This document shows, one piece after another, positions 9,697-18,743 of a stretch of DNA of 64,000 bases. The position numbers were made by a program, and so were the translations under genes. Position 1 is the first letter of the stretch. Each line of letters begins with the position of its first letter. The notes under the pieces are model-generated. The model was given only the letters and a program-made list of their open reading frames with translations. It did no database searches and was not told the DNA's origin. Origin of the DNA: Leishmania donovani (Eukaryota; Euglenozoa; Kinetoplastea; Trypanosomatida; Trypanosomatidae); assembly GCF_000227135.1 (NCBI RefSeq), contig NC_018247.1, positions 401,055 through 465,054 on the forward strand, written 5' to 3'.

Positions 9697-11223
9697 ATGA
9701 GGTCCGTTCAGTTCCCCATGATCCGCAGCTGTGGGCTAGTGCTCGCCTCCATCGAGGCCTCTCCGCGCCGTGCGCTGTCGGGGCGTCCGAGCGTCGCGTC
9801 CCGTACGGCCGTGGTCGCTCTCTTGTGCAGTCGACGCTGGCACGCGGTGGCAGCGGCACCTAGCGCTGGATATGCCGCTCCTGCAGCTCGACGCCTTCCG
9901 ACGGCGGCGGAGGCGGAAGCCGAACTCCAGGCATGGGCCAGCAGCGCCGCAGGCTCATCGACGCTTGCGCTCTCGGGGAAGTCGCTGGTGCTCTGTGTAG
10001 CAGCCCTGCAGCTGCATGAAGCCGCAGCGGCGACACAAGACAGCAAGACGAGCAGCACCAGCTTTACAGAACTTGTACACCGCTACCTTGGTGCACTCGC
10101 CATGCACATCTACAAGCGCTTCAACGCACCGGGGAAGCCAAGCGCGGCGGCGGTGCTCTATGCCGATGTCGAGTCCGCCCACATCCGATCCGAGTCCTTG
10201 CAAGCCTCTGTGCAGTACCTCGCGCACAAGGCCTTTCAAAGCAGCGTTAGCAGCGCCTCTGTGCGTGATGGCGCGGGTCAGGTCACAGGTGGGACGGCGG
10301 CCGATCTTGCAGACACTCTGAGCGCCGAGCGCGACCTGGAACTTACGCTAGAGGCTACGCTGGCACTGCTCGCCGGTCACCAGATCTCGCAGGTGCACCT
10401 CGCCGCCGTGGCAGCGAAGGAAGTCGGCACAGCTGCGACGGCGGCGGCCATGGTGCCGCACGCCGAGTCCACCTGCCACTACATCGGCAACGTCGTGGCC
10501 CTCATCTCGAAACCTCTGCAAGCGCCACCGACATCTTCTGCAGAGCCGGCAGCGGCATTGTCGTTGCCCCCCGCAAAGCGCGAGTTCTGGGCGCACACGG
10601 CGAAGCGACTAACGTCGGTGCTGTACGTGGCGCTGCTTTCCGCGCAGTCGAACTTCACAGATGCGCAGCTTATCGGGCAGATGTTCCGCGATCTGCTGCG
10701 CAGGGTTTATGGCGCGGAAGGCGGCACGTTCGGCATGAGACGCTCGCTGCACTACACGCTGACGGTGGCGGTGCCGTACGTACTGAAGAGCTTCGCGATG
10801 ATATTGGATGTCTTCCAGCAGCAGCAGCGCGCGGCAGCGGAGAGAGCGGCGGCTGCGAAAGCCGCGGCGGCAGCCGAGAAGGGATTTGGCGCTAGCCCAA
10901 GGGCCCCTAGTATAAGCACAAGCGCATCATCTACTGGCTCTCCACGGCCAAGGAAGGGGGTCTCCACCAAAGCACCTGGCTCTGCGGCGGCTGTGGGCCC
11001 ATCCTCAGAAAAAATGCACCGGGCAACGCTGCTGGTGTTGTGTGTGGCAGCGATGCTGTACATTGGGTCTTCACGCAGCAACCTCTTTTCCGCAGCGACG
11101 CCATCCTCCTCCTCTTCTCAACTGGCCACCGCCACGGTGGAGCCGGCGGCAGACAGAGAGGTCATGCAAGCATACAAGAAGCTCTCCGCCATGGCAGCGT
11201 GTGAGCCACGGCACCGCAGCTGA
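9697..11223 (+). CDS. Unknown protein with presequence-like N-terminus and C-terminal membrane anchor, 508 aa
   Basis: The frame is open from a GTG at 9670, but the first ATG is 9697 and is chosen. The N-terminus is rich in Arg, Ser and Ala with no acidic residues for ~30 residues, consistent with mitochondrial import. Residues ~75-385 are an Ala-rich helical region. It is followed by an Ala/Lys linker (AAAERAAAAKAAAAAEKG), a Ser/Pro segment, and one hydrophobic helix at 443-458 (ATLLVLCVAAMLYIG). The tail after it is short and hydrophilic. This suggests a mitochondrial membrane protein with most of its mass on one side. I recognise no family. The TM helix and coding composition are clear; location is inferred. 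Confidence 0.72.
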   Translation: MRSVQFPMIRSCGLVLASIEASPRRALSGRPSVASRTAVVALLCSRRWHAVAAAPSAGYAAPAARRLPTAAEAEAELQAWASSAAGSSTLALSGKSLVLCVAALQLHEAAAATQDSKTSSTSFTELVHRYLGALAMHIYKRFNAPGKPSAAAVLYADVESAHIRSESLQASVQYLAHKAFQSSVSSASVRDGAGQVTGGTAADLADTLSAERDLELTLEATLALLAGHQISQVHLAAVAAKEVGTAATAAAMVPHAESTCHYIGNVVALISKPLQAPPTSSAEPAAALSLPPAKREFWAHTAKRLTSVLYVALLSAQSNFTDAQLIGQMFRDLLRRVYGAEGGTFGMRRSLHYTLTVAVPYVLKSFAMILDVFQQQQRAAAERAAAAKAAAAAEKGFGASPRAPSISTSASSTGSPRPRKGVSTKAPGSAAAVGPSSEKMHRATLLVLCVAAMLYIGSSRSNLFSAATPSSSSSQLATATVEPAADREVMQAYKKLSAMAACEPRHRS

Positions 11224-11865
11224 CGTAAGCAGCCTGCTCGCACACGTACAAAGATGCGGGGACACACCTCCACGGTAAGCAGGGGGGAGCGTGTTCTCTC
11301 TGCCGCACTCCCCTCCGACCCCGTTGCGCATTAGAGCAGCCCTTTGGGCCCCATCAGCGGCGCTTGCCATTGCACAGTGAGTTGGGGGAGGCGGTGGGAT
11401 GTGGTGGAGGTGGTTGTGTCTGTGCGCGTGTGTTGCCTTTTCTCTTTGCGATGGTTGGACGTGTGTAGAGAGGCTGCCGGCTGAGTCTTGATGTGCAGCC
11501 GGGAGAGAGGAAGCGCGGTTCCGCCAGAGTGCACAGCCTCGACTCACTCCTAATACAGCAGCATTAACGCATGCACTAACAAAACAATGAAGCCGGCTCT
11601 TCCGCAACGGCGGGTGCTCTGTGTCTGTGTGTGCCTATGCGCCCGTCTCGGTCTCGACGTAGAAGTGTATGTGTCTGTCGGTGTGTCTTCAGCGCCACCA
11701 CTGACCCGCCCACCCCCTCCTCCTCCTGCTCCTCACCGCAGGCGAGGTGAGAGGCAAAGCGGACGCAGACACAGCAAGAGAGGGCGAGCCACGCCGACGC
11801 ATGCGCGCGCGCACACCCACACACGTCGAGAGCACGTCCATTCTCATCCTTGTGCCGGGTATGTA

Positions 11866-11885
11866 TGTGTGTGTGTGTGTGTGTG
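11866..11885. repeat. (TG)10 microsatellite
   Basis: Perfect TG dinucleotide run. Confidence 0.9.
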
Positions 11886-13635
11886 ATAACAACGACGGAG
11901 AGTTCACCGCTCTACCGCTGGCCACGAAGGCAAAATTAAAAGGACGAAGCAAAGAAGGAAGAGAAAGAAAGAGAGGGGGAGGAGGACGGGCGCACAGCGC
12001 GAATTACTTCGGAAACGGCAGCTCAAATGCCGGCAGTCAGATACCCCTCGAACGCCCCGCAATCTCTCGATGGTTCATAAGGCGAAGGATACGGCGAGAG
12101 CAGCGCCGTTGCCCGACATTGAGCGAGGCACGTGCGAAAACTGGCTTCCGTTCACACATCTCTCTCTCTCGCGCGTCGTCGGTGCAGTTCTGAGGCGATG
12201 ATGCGGATGCAAGATTGCTCGACGCTCTTTCTCCCCATTCCGACCGCCACCAACGTCTGCACCTCTTCTTTACTTTCTCTATATCCCTTGGCCCTGGAAT
12301 CTCGCCCCGACCCGCTGTTGGCCGGCCGCGTCCTACATCGATTGCTCAGTGTATGTGCGTGTGTGTGTGTGTGTGCGTTCGTGCTTGTGCGTACACGTGC
12401 TTGCATGGTGCAAATCAAGGTTTGTGCGTCTGTGTGTGTGTGTGCACCTGCATGCGTGGGGTGGGATGAGTAGGTGACGCAAATCGAGTCGTTGGAGATC
12501 AAAGTTGGAAAGTAAAGAAAACCCTCAAGCAGGTGCTTTCTTGTGGGACTCGCCTAGAAACCTGCGGCACTCCCGATGGACTTCTTCCCCGGTGCGGAAC
12601 GAGTTGCAACGCAATGGCCCAGTGGCGCCACTAGCAAGGAAGGCGATGCGCGTCTGAGTGCTGGCTTGCACACACACACACACACACACGCGGAGGTGGG
12701 GACGACATGATGACGTACAACGTGAAAATACGAATTCCTAACAAAACGACTGAAGACGCTCTTCTTTCTCAAGAGAGGAAGAAAAGGAGATGCATATTTT
12801 CGGTTCTGCTATGCTCTGACGTCTTCCTTCGCAAGTGTGTGCGTGTGTGTGTGCAAGATTATGCGCCTGTGTGTCATGGAGGGAACCAAGGGAGAAAGCA
12901 GCAGGTGCAATCTATCCCGGCCCCCACCCGCCCGTCCGCACCTGTCCTCCCTAACAACACCCTGTTTCCGTCTCCTGCTGCCAGACGCTCGAGGTCGCAC
13001 AGGGTGGCGACGGAGACTTATCCAAGCAAGAGCCACAAAAAAAAAGAAAAGCAGATGTACTGTCTCGACGAACCACCGCAACGCACGCAGGGGATCTCCT
13101 GAGTACATGAGCTCCCGATGTGCAAGTGACTCTGTGTGCCTGGCATTTCTCGCTTTTTGCCAGAGCTTCTCAGTGCCACCGTTCTCCCTCTCTCTGTTCA
13201 CCGGTCCCCACCCAACCCCATCCCCCTTTGCGGCGTGCGCATGTTGACATCAGAGAGAGGGAGCCAGGTCATTGCAAAGGCGAGCGAAGATGTGCGCGCA
13301 CACGCTCGCTGCGATCGTAGCGGCACCGCTTGTGCGATATGCAACCATCGTCTCTCCGCCTCCCGCTCACGATCAGCTGCCATCCTCGCAATCCCGAGCG
13401 CATTCAACCTGATCAGCAAACTTCAGTGCATCCCCCAAAGAAGGGCAACTCCTCTCTCCAGAAAACGGCAACGTGGCACAGACGCTCAGCGCTGCCCCTC
13501 GCTTCTACTTTCCCTTCACTTACTTTCTTCCTGGCTGGTCGGTAGTTCAGTCCAACATCCTCTGGTTGCGGTCCAGACAGTCTTCACCACCGCCCCCCCA
13601 CCCCCTATCCCACCCACCCACGAACGCACTGAAGT

Positions 13636-13677
13636 GCCTTCTCTCTCCCCCTCCCCATTGCCGCTGGCCCACGCCAG
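13636..13677 (+). promoter_or_regulatory. Predicted spliced-leader acceptor
   Basis: A CT tract ends in GCCCACGCCAG with AG at 13676-13677, 16 bases before the ATG at 13694. This supports that ATG over the upstream GTG. Confidence 0.5.
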
Positions 13678-13693
13678 ACGACCAGAGGCACGC

Positions 13694-15850
13694 ATGGAAC
13701 TGCATCCTCTCCAAACCGCAGCGGTGCGCATCCTGTTTTGTGGGCGACCCGCCCTGACGACCGGTGTCGTGAACCTGCGCGTGCTCCTTGGTGGCGATGG
13801 GCAGTACTGCCTGGCAGAGAAGCGAAAGGCAAAGCTGCACCACAGCAGCCGCCATGGCACCCGGGGAGACGCGGCAGTCAGCAACGGCGTCGAAGTGAGT
13901 GCTGATTCCGAGGAGAAGCGCGAGAGTGTCTACCGCGTCTGCTCCTCTGAAGGACTGCCCGACGGATGCTATTACGTGAAGGCAGATCGACACTACTGGG
14001 TCATGCACATGAAGGGGGAACTCAGGGCAGCCATCTCAACCGCGGCAGCACCAACCCATCCTTCCGCATCACTTTGGAACACGCAAGCCACCCTGGCCTC
14101 GTCACCGATGCCTTTAGCAGCAACCGCATCGACAGCGGAGCCCTCGAAGGTGGAAGAAGACGTGTTGGCGAGGAGAGCCCAAGACCAAGGTACTGCTGCT
14201 AGTGCCCCTGCAGAAGCGGCGGGTGCGATGGCGGCGACGGCAGAGTCGTCCTCAGCTCTGGCACCTGCAGATGGTGCGGCGCGTGCTGGTGCGGCAAGAA
14301 AGCAGAAGGTGGTTTCGACGAAGCGAAAGTGCACGAGACGCCTGAAGGCTGTGGAAGAGGGCATGGAGAAACTCCCGCTGATCACCACCACATTCTCCGA
14401 TCCGGGCTCTCTCGCGGAAGCGTCACCAACGCAAGAGCAGCAGCAGAGGGCGTCCATGCATGTTGTGGACGTAGTCGGCGATGTTGAGGAGGCGCTAGGA
14501 GAGCAGCTCCTGGGCACTCCTCTCTCCGCGCGGCAAGCAGCCAAGGTGGCAACCGACGTCCTCGTCACGTGTGAAGAGACGCCACCCTCACTGCAGCAGC
14601 AGGAAAAGCAGTGGGAGAGACGCAAGAAGACTTCGCGTGTGCACGTCGACGCCGTCGCCGAGGACTGCAAAGGCAGCGAGGCTGATGCGGCGGGAGGCTG
14701 CGTGAGCGCGAAAAAGACACGCGACAGCAGCCGTACAGGTGGCGGCAACGACCTCAATGTCGAAGTTGTAGGCGGCACGCCTCTTGTGGAGCAGCTGGTC
14801 GCCGATGCATCTCAGCCCCCGAAGCAGCCGCAACATCGTGGAAAGCGGCGCCGCAGCGATGAAGTCACTGCCGAGGATCCGCCGGCACTACCCTCCGTGC
14901 GGTACCCGAGCACTCAGGTCAAGCCTCTGACGTCGTCTTTCCCAGAGACGTCGCCGCTTCCGACGCCGGAAAAGAGCAAGGCGGCGCGGAGGAAGATGGG
15001 CCTGAGGCAAGACGAGGACGAGGCTTCCGCGCCTGCATCATCTGCCAATCTAAGGGATGCCACCCTACCTCTGCCGTCGGCACTCACCTGCAGCGACACC
15101 GAAAGTGCCCCAATGCCGGCATCACCTGCATGCAAGTCACGCAAGTCCAGCACTGCCACCTCAGCAGCGTTCGCCGCAGCAGCATCGGATGCAGCCGACA
15201 CGGCCACTTTATCGAAGATTCCAGCACCGCCTCTTTCCCCGCTTTCTCCTCGCCCTGTGCCGGGCGGGCGGCAAATCACCCGTCCACATGGTAAGAAGAC
15301 GCCAAACCACGCGGGCACGAACACGGCTTCTCTTGCTCATCCTCCTCCACGGCAGGCGCCGCCGCAGCAGCAGCAACAGGAAGACGAAAACCCCCCTGCG
15401 AAGCGATCGCCGGCCTCCGCTCCGCAGGAAACCACCCCGAACATCCTCTACAGCAACCGCAGCAGCGACGTCGCGGCTCCCACTGCCCGTGACATAATGC
15501 AACAGCAGCAGCACGGCAGCCACTCAGCGCTCAACTCTCCTTCAACCCAATCGCAGGTCGGAGCGGATCGATCGGCGAGCACCAGCAGTCTCCTGGGGCC
15601 TCTACTGTCTCCGCTGCTGCAGCGCCAGTCTCAGTGGGGTGGTATCGGCGGTGGCGCTGCCGGATCGAGGGGACTGCATGAGAGTATGATGAGCGGAGGC
15701 AGCGGCGGCGGCGGCTTCTTTCCATCCGACAGCCCCGCGCTGGGCTTCACACAGGTGCACAGCACGCTGGCAGAAGAGTTCAGCCTGGATGTGTCAGAGA
15801 CAGAGTCGTCGTCGGCGGCCTCGGAGTATCTGTACGATTTGGAAGAGTAG
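13694..15850 (+). CDS. Basic, mostly disordered unknown protein, 718 aa
   Basis: I chose the ATG at 13694 because it directly follows a predicted splice acceptor. A short ordered N-terminal part (residues ~1-115) contains alternating hydrophobic strands and ends with GCYYVKADRHYWVMHMKGEL. The rest is rich in Ser, Ala, Pro, Glu and Lys, with poly-Gln spots (QQQQQEDE, MQQQQHGS). Several basic clusters could be nuclear localisation signals (TKRKCTRRLK, HRGKRRRSDE, SKAARRKMG). The C-terminus is acidic with many serines (SETESSSAASEYLYDLEE), a pattern often seen in activation or interaction tails. I recognise no domain. A nuclear or chromatin role is a weak inference from charge patterns. Coding status is secure from length and GC3. 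Confidence 0.75.
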   Translation: MELHPLQTAAVRILFCGRPALTTGVVNLRVLLGGDGQYCLAEKRKAKLHHSSRHGTRGDAAVSNGVEVSADSEEKRESVYRVCSSEGLPDGCYYVKADRHYWVMHMKGELRAAISTAAAPTHPSASLWNTQATLASSPMPLAATASTAEPSKVEEDVLARRAQDQGTAASAPAEAAGAMAATAESSSALAPADGAARAGAARKQKVVSTKRKCTRRLKAVEEGMEKLPLITTTFSDPGSLAEASPTQEQQQRASMHVVDVVGDVEEALGEQLLGTPLSARQAAKVATDVLVTCEETPPSLQQQEKQWERRKKTSRVHVDAVAEDCKGSEADAAGGCVSAKKTRDSSRTGGGNDLNVEVVGGTPLVEQLVADASQPPKQPQHRGKRRRSDEVTAEDPPALPSVRYPSTQVKPLTSSFPETSPLPTPEKSKAARRKMGLRQDEDEASAPASSANLRDATLPLPSALTCSDTESAPMPASPACKSRKSSTATSAAFAAAASDAADTATLSKIPAPPLSPLSPRPVPGGRQITRPHGKKTPNHAGTNTASLAHPPPRQAPPQQQQQEDENPPAKRSPASAPQETTPNILYSNRSSDVAAPTARDIMQQQQHGSHSALNSPSTQSQVGADRSASTSSLLGPLLSPLLQRQSQWGGIGGGAAGSRGLHESMMSGGSGGGGFFPSDSPALGFTQVHSTLAEEFSLDVSETESSSAASEYLYDLEE

Positions 15851-16815
15851 CACTGAAGGTGGGGAAGAGGAGGGGACAGGCGCCGTGGCAGAGAGGCAGC
15901 GCGTCACCGTGTGGCCTGTTTGGGGGGAGGGGGTCGAGAAGAGCGGTGGCTGTGGGCACTTCTGCAGCGGCTAGCAGTGCCTTCTTTCGCATGGATGCCT
16001 TTGCCCTATCGCCCGTGGAGTCCATGGCGTGCTCGCCCTCCTCCTTCGTGTCGCTGATTCTCCCCGTCTGCGCGTTGATCGCGAGCAGAGGTCTGCCTTC
16101 CGACCAGCAACAAGAAGCTGGTTTGTACGGCAGCGAAACGAAGAAAAAAAAAAAACATTTTTTAAAGGTGGCCATGATAATGCTGCACATCTGTACCGGA
16201 ACGTTTTTGCGACGGGTTTTGGGTGCGTGCGCTTACTCAGTGTTTCGATCGCACCTTGGCGACGACACAGCTGAAGGGCACCGAGTGTATCGTCGCCAAT
16301 TCCTCCCTCGGTCGCTCCTGCCACCGCGCATGATGCAGCGACGATCTTCGTGACAGCCACGGTGCTGAGGAGGGGTTGTAGGACCCACGCGAGGCAGGAA
16401 AAGGGCGACATAAACGGTTCCTGCGCGTCACCATGGAAAGCATGATCGCTGGCTTTTGGCCTCCGCCACGCACTGCAGCGCGGCTCTCCACTTTGCGCGT
16501 GTGTGCCTCGCCGCGCGTTACTGTTCTTTCCCCTTTTCTCCATCATATGCATACATCTACATGTATCGATATGTATGCCCAGCAGTGGGGTGGGGCACCG
16601 CGCTTGCACACGCTCGTCTTACCTCTCACGCATCCACCGCCAATCATCGCTATCCTCAACCCCTTTTCTTGACCCCTTCCTCTCTCTCTCTATCTGCTCT
16701 CATTGACCGACTTACTTCTGAGAGGAAGCAGGCTCTCGAACAGCAGAGGGCAAGCCGAAAACGTCTATCACACACAGACGTACACACGGGCATACTCCGT
16801 TACATCTCTCCAACC
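15851..16815. other. Intergenic region
   Basis: No gene supported. Contains an A-rich stretch near 16141-16165 and a CT-rich tract at 16661-16705 leading into the glutaredoxin gene. Confidence 0.6.
16661..16722 (+). promoter_or_regulatory. Predicted spliced-leader acceptor for glutaredoxin gene
   Basis: A long TC repeat is followed by the first AG at 16721-16722, about 94 bases before the ATG. Confidence 0.5.
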
Positions 16816-17139
16816 ATGAATCAAGCCCTAGACCCTGCACGTGCGCCGCAGTTCCTGGACTCGATGCTGCGCCGCAACCGCATCGTGCTCATCTCCGCCA
16901 CCTACTGCCAGTTCTCCACCAAGCTGAAGATGTTGCTGATTGAGCTGAAGCACCGCTTTGTCTCGCTGGAGATCGACATCATTCCCAACGGGCGAGAGGT
17001 TTTTCAGGAGGTGGTAGCCCGCACCGGCGTGCACACAGTGCCGCAGGTGTTCCTCAACGGTAAGTACCTTGGCGGATACGACGACCTCATCGCGCTCTAC
17101 CACAAGAGAGAGCTCTCCGAGACTCTGGAGAAGCGGTGA
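16816..17139 (+). CDS. Glutaredoxin-like protein with CQFS active site, 107 aa
   Basis: Length and motif order match a single-domain glutaredoxin. The active-site loop TYCQFS has Cys31; TVP at 74-76 holds the cis-proline, and GGYDDL at 86-91 is the glutathione-binding glycine pair plus aspartate. Glutaredoxins reduce disulfides or glutathionylated proteins with glutathione; in trypanosomatids trypanothione can drive them. The second active-site residue is Ser34, so the protein is formally monothiol (CxxS). It is not the CGFS type linked to iron-sulfur transfer. From memory, T. brucei has a dithiol Grx2 with CQFC, so this could be its ortholog with the second cysteine lost. No organelle presequence is visible. 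The ATG at 16816 gives a normal-length N-terminus. Confidence 0.9.
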   Translation: MNQALDPARAPQFLDSMLRRNRIVLISATYCQFSTKLKMLLIELKHRFVSLEIDIIPNGREVFQEVVARTGVHTVPQVFLNGKYLGGYDDLIALYHKRELSETLEKR

Positions 17140-18743
17140 GCTAACGCGAGACTGTGGGAGAGTGCGAGGCTGTGATAGAATAATGCGGCATGGTGAGTTG
17201 AGCAGGAGAGGAACGCAACACCGCCACTTCAGCTTGCCGGTTTTGGATCCGGGCTTGCCTTTTTTTTTGTCGAGGATGTGCCCCGCTGCTCCGCAGCGCT
17301 CCTCCCGCGTTCAAGGACGGGTCGATGGGGTGTCTTGTCCCGCATCTCTCTCTCTCTTCGCCTCCTCCCCCTCTCCGGCACTGTTTTCTTTCTTTTGTCT
17401 GTTCCTCCCCTTCTCTTCGATTGGCACGCTGGGTGTGTGCGCGTACGTGCGGGACCTCGCTGATCGCTCGAAGCTCCGCTGAACAGCATCGCTGTGCGCC
17501 TCTCCAGAGCATTGTTGGCTGGCATGAATGTGCACTACATTCCTCTGAGGAAGAAGGAGGGGCCGAGTCTGGGTGTCTGTCAGTCGCCGTTGGACTGTTT
17601 GTTTTGTCTGCGTTGTTCTTCACCGGTACAAAACCTTCCACACAACGCACGTACGGGCGCCATGGCATATCGCGCTGTTTGCCGCTGAAGTTAAGAACTG
17701 GTTTCCGCCCCTAAGCGCTTCGCTTTAAGAGGCTTCGCTGTGCCTACGTGCACGCGTCGCCACCTCCTCCGGCTGCTTCCCTCAATGTACATGTATGTCT
17801 ATATCGCATCCCTCATGCCCCGCATCTCCGCATGCACGAACTCTCCGGCCACCATTAGTTACTGCTACGCTCCTCTCTCTCTGTTACCCTTGCCGCCTCG
17901 TCACACCCTAGCCGCTCACGAAGGGGTCTAGAGCGAGGGAAAACGCAACGAGAAAAAATCACATAGCCCAAAGAAGAGCACAACCGATCGTGTTCGCCAG
18001 CACCTCTTCTCTGAAAGCTACCAGAAACCGGTAAATAAAAGGTGTCTATTGAAGCTTTCGTCAGCTTTCGGTCCCTGTGCGCGCAGACAAGTGCGCTTCC
18101 CCTTGAACGCTGCCACTCGCACAACTGCCAAAATCATTCCTCATCCCTTTTCGACTAGCGCTTGTCTTCCCTGCCACCACGACCTCCTCTCTCGGAAGTG
18201 CTCACTGGCCGCCCTCACCCCTCTTCTTCTTTCCTGTTGTTGTTGTTCTCTGTTTCGGGTTTTCCGTCTTTGTACTTCTTTGACTCCATCCCTGTTGTTG
18301 TACTACCCTGATTGCGTGCTTGTGTGTGTGTGTGTGTGTTTGTTTGACGCTCCTCTCCATCCCCCTTCACGCCCTTCTCTTTCCCTTCTGCCTCTCTTTC
18401 TTTTTCCGTCTTTTTTTGTTGTTGTTGCTGTTGCCTTGTTCGCTTTTCATGTATAGATCAGTGTGTCGGTGCACGGTTTGCACTTCCCTCTCTCCTCGGC
18501 GCGCCTTCCGCCGTCTTCGGCCTGCGCAGTTGAGTGTTGTGTGTGTGGGGGGAGGGGGGCGGCTACTTTGCTTTTTCGTCATTATCACCATTATCACAGG
18601 AAAAGCGTAATTCTCTCCACTCCCTCTTTCGCTGCCGGAGTGTCGGTGCTACGGTGCTCAGCTGTACACACGCGCACGGAAACTCGCAGATCGCGCATTC
18701 AGAGGAAGGATACATACACCGAGCGCGGCCGTCCGGCGTGGCC
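17140..18743. other. Intergenic region
   Basis: No gene supported. The + strand is pyrimidine-rich with a TG repeat near 18320-18340 and a TGTG-G6-A-G6 run near 18540. The next gene's frame is open from a GTG at 18534, but this part reads as repeat and UTR. Confidence 0.6.
18609..18640 (+). promoter_or_regulatory. Predicted spliced-leader acceptor
   Basis: CT tract followed by the first AG at 18639-18640, about 103 bases before the ATG at 18744. Confidence 0.45.

Larger units (their letters stand above)
11224..13693. other. Intergenic region, no gene seen
   Basis: Holds TG and CA microsatellites (11866-11885, about 12360-12375, about 12668-12690) and several pyrimidine tracts. The 148-residue ORF at 11747-12193 and others are Arg/Ser/Cys-rich with no family feature. 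The frame of the next gene is open back to a GTG at 13136, but that part is low in GC3 and unlike coding DNA. Confidence 0.6.

Noticed and set aside
13136..13693. N-terminal extension of the 718-aa protein from a GTG
   Set aside because: Non-ATG start, low GC3 and a predicted splice acceptor at 13677 inside it.
18534..18743. N-terminal extension of the 974-aa protein from a GTG
   Set aside because: Runs through TG/G repeats and a predicted splice acceptor; the ATG at 18744 is preferred.
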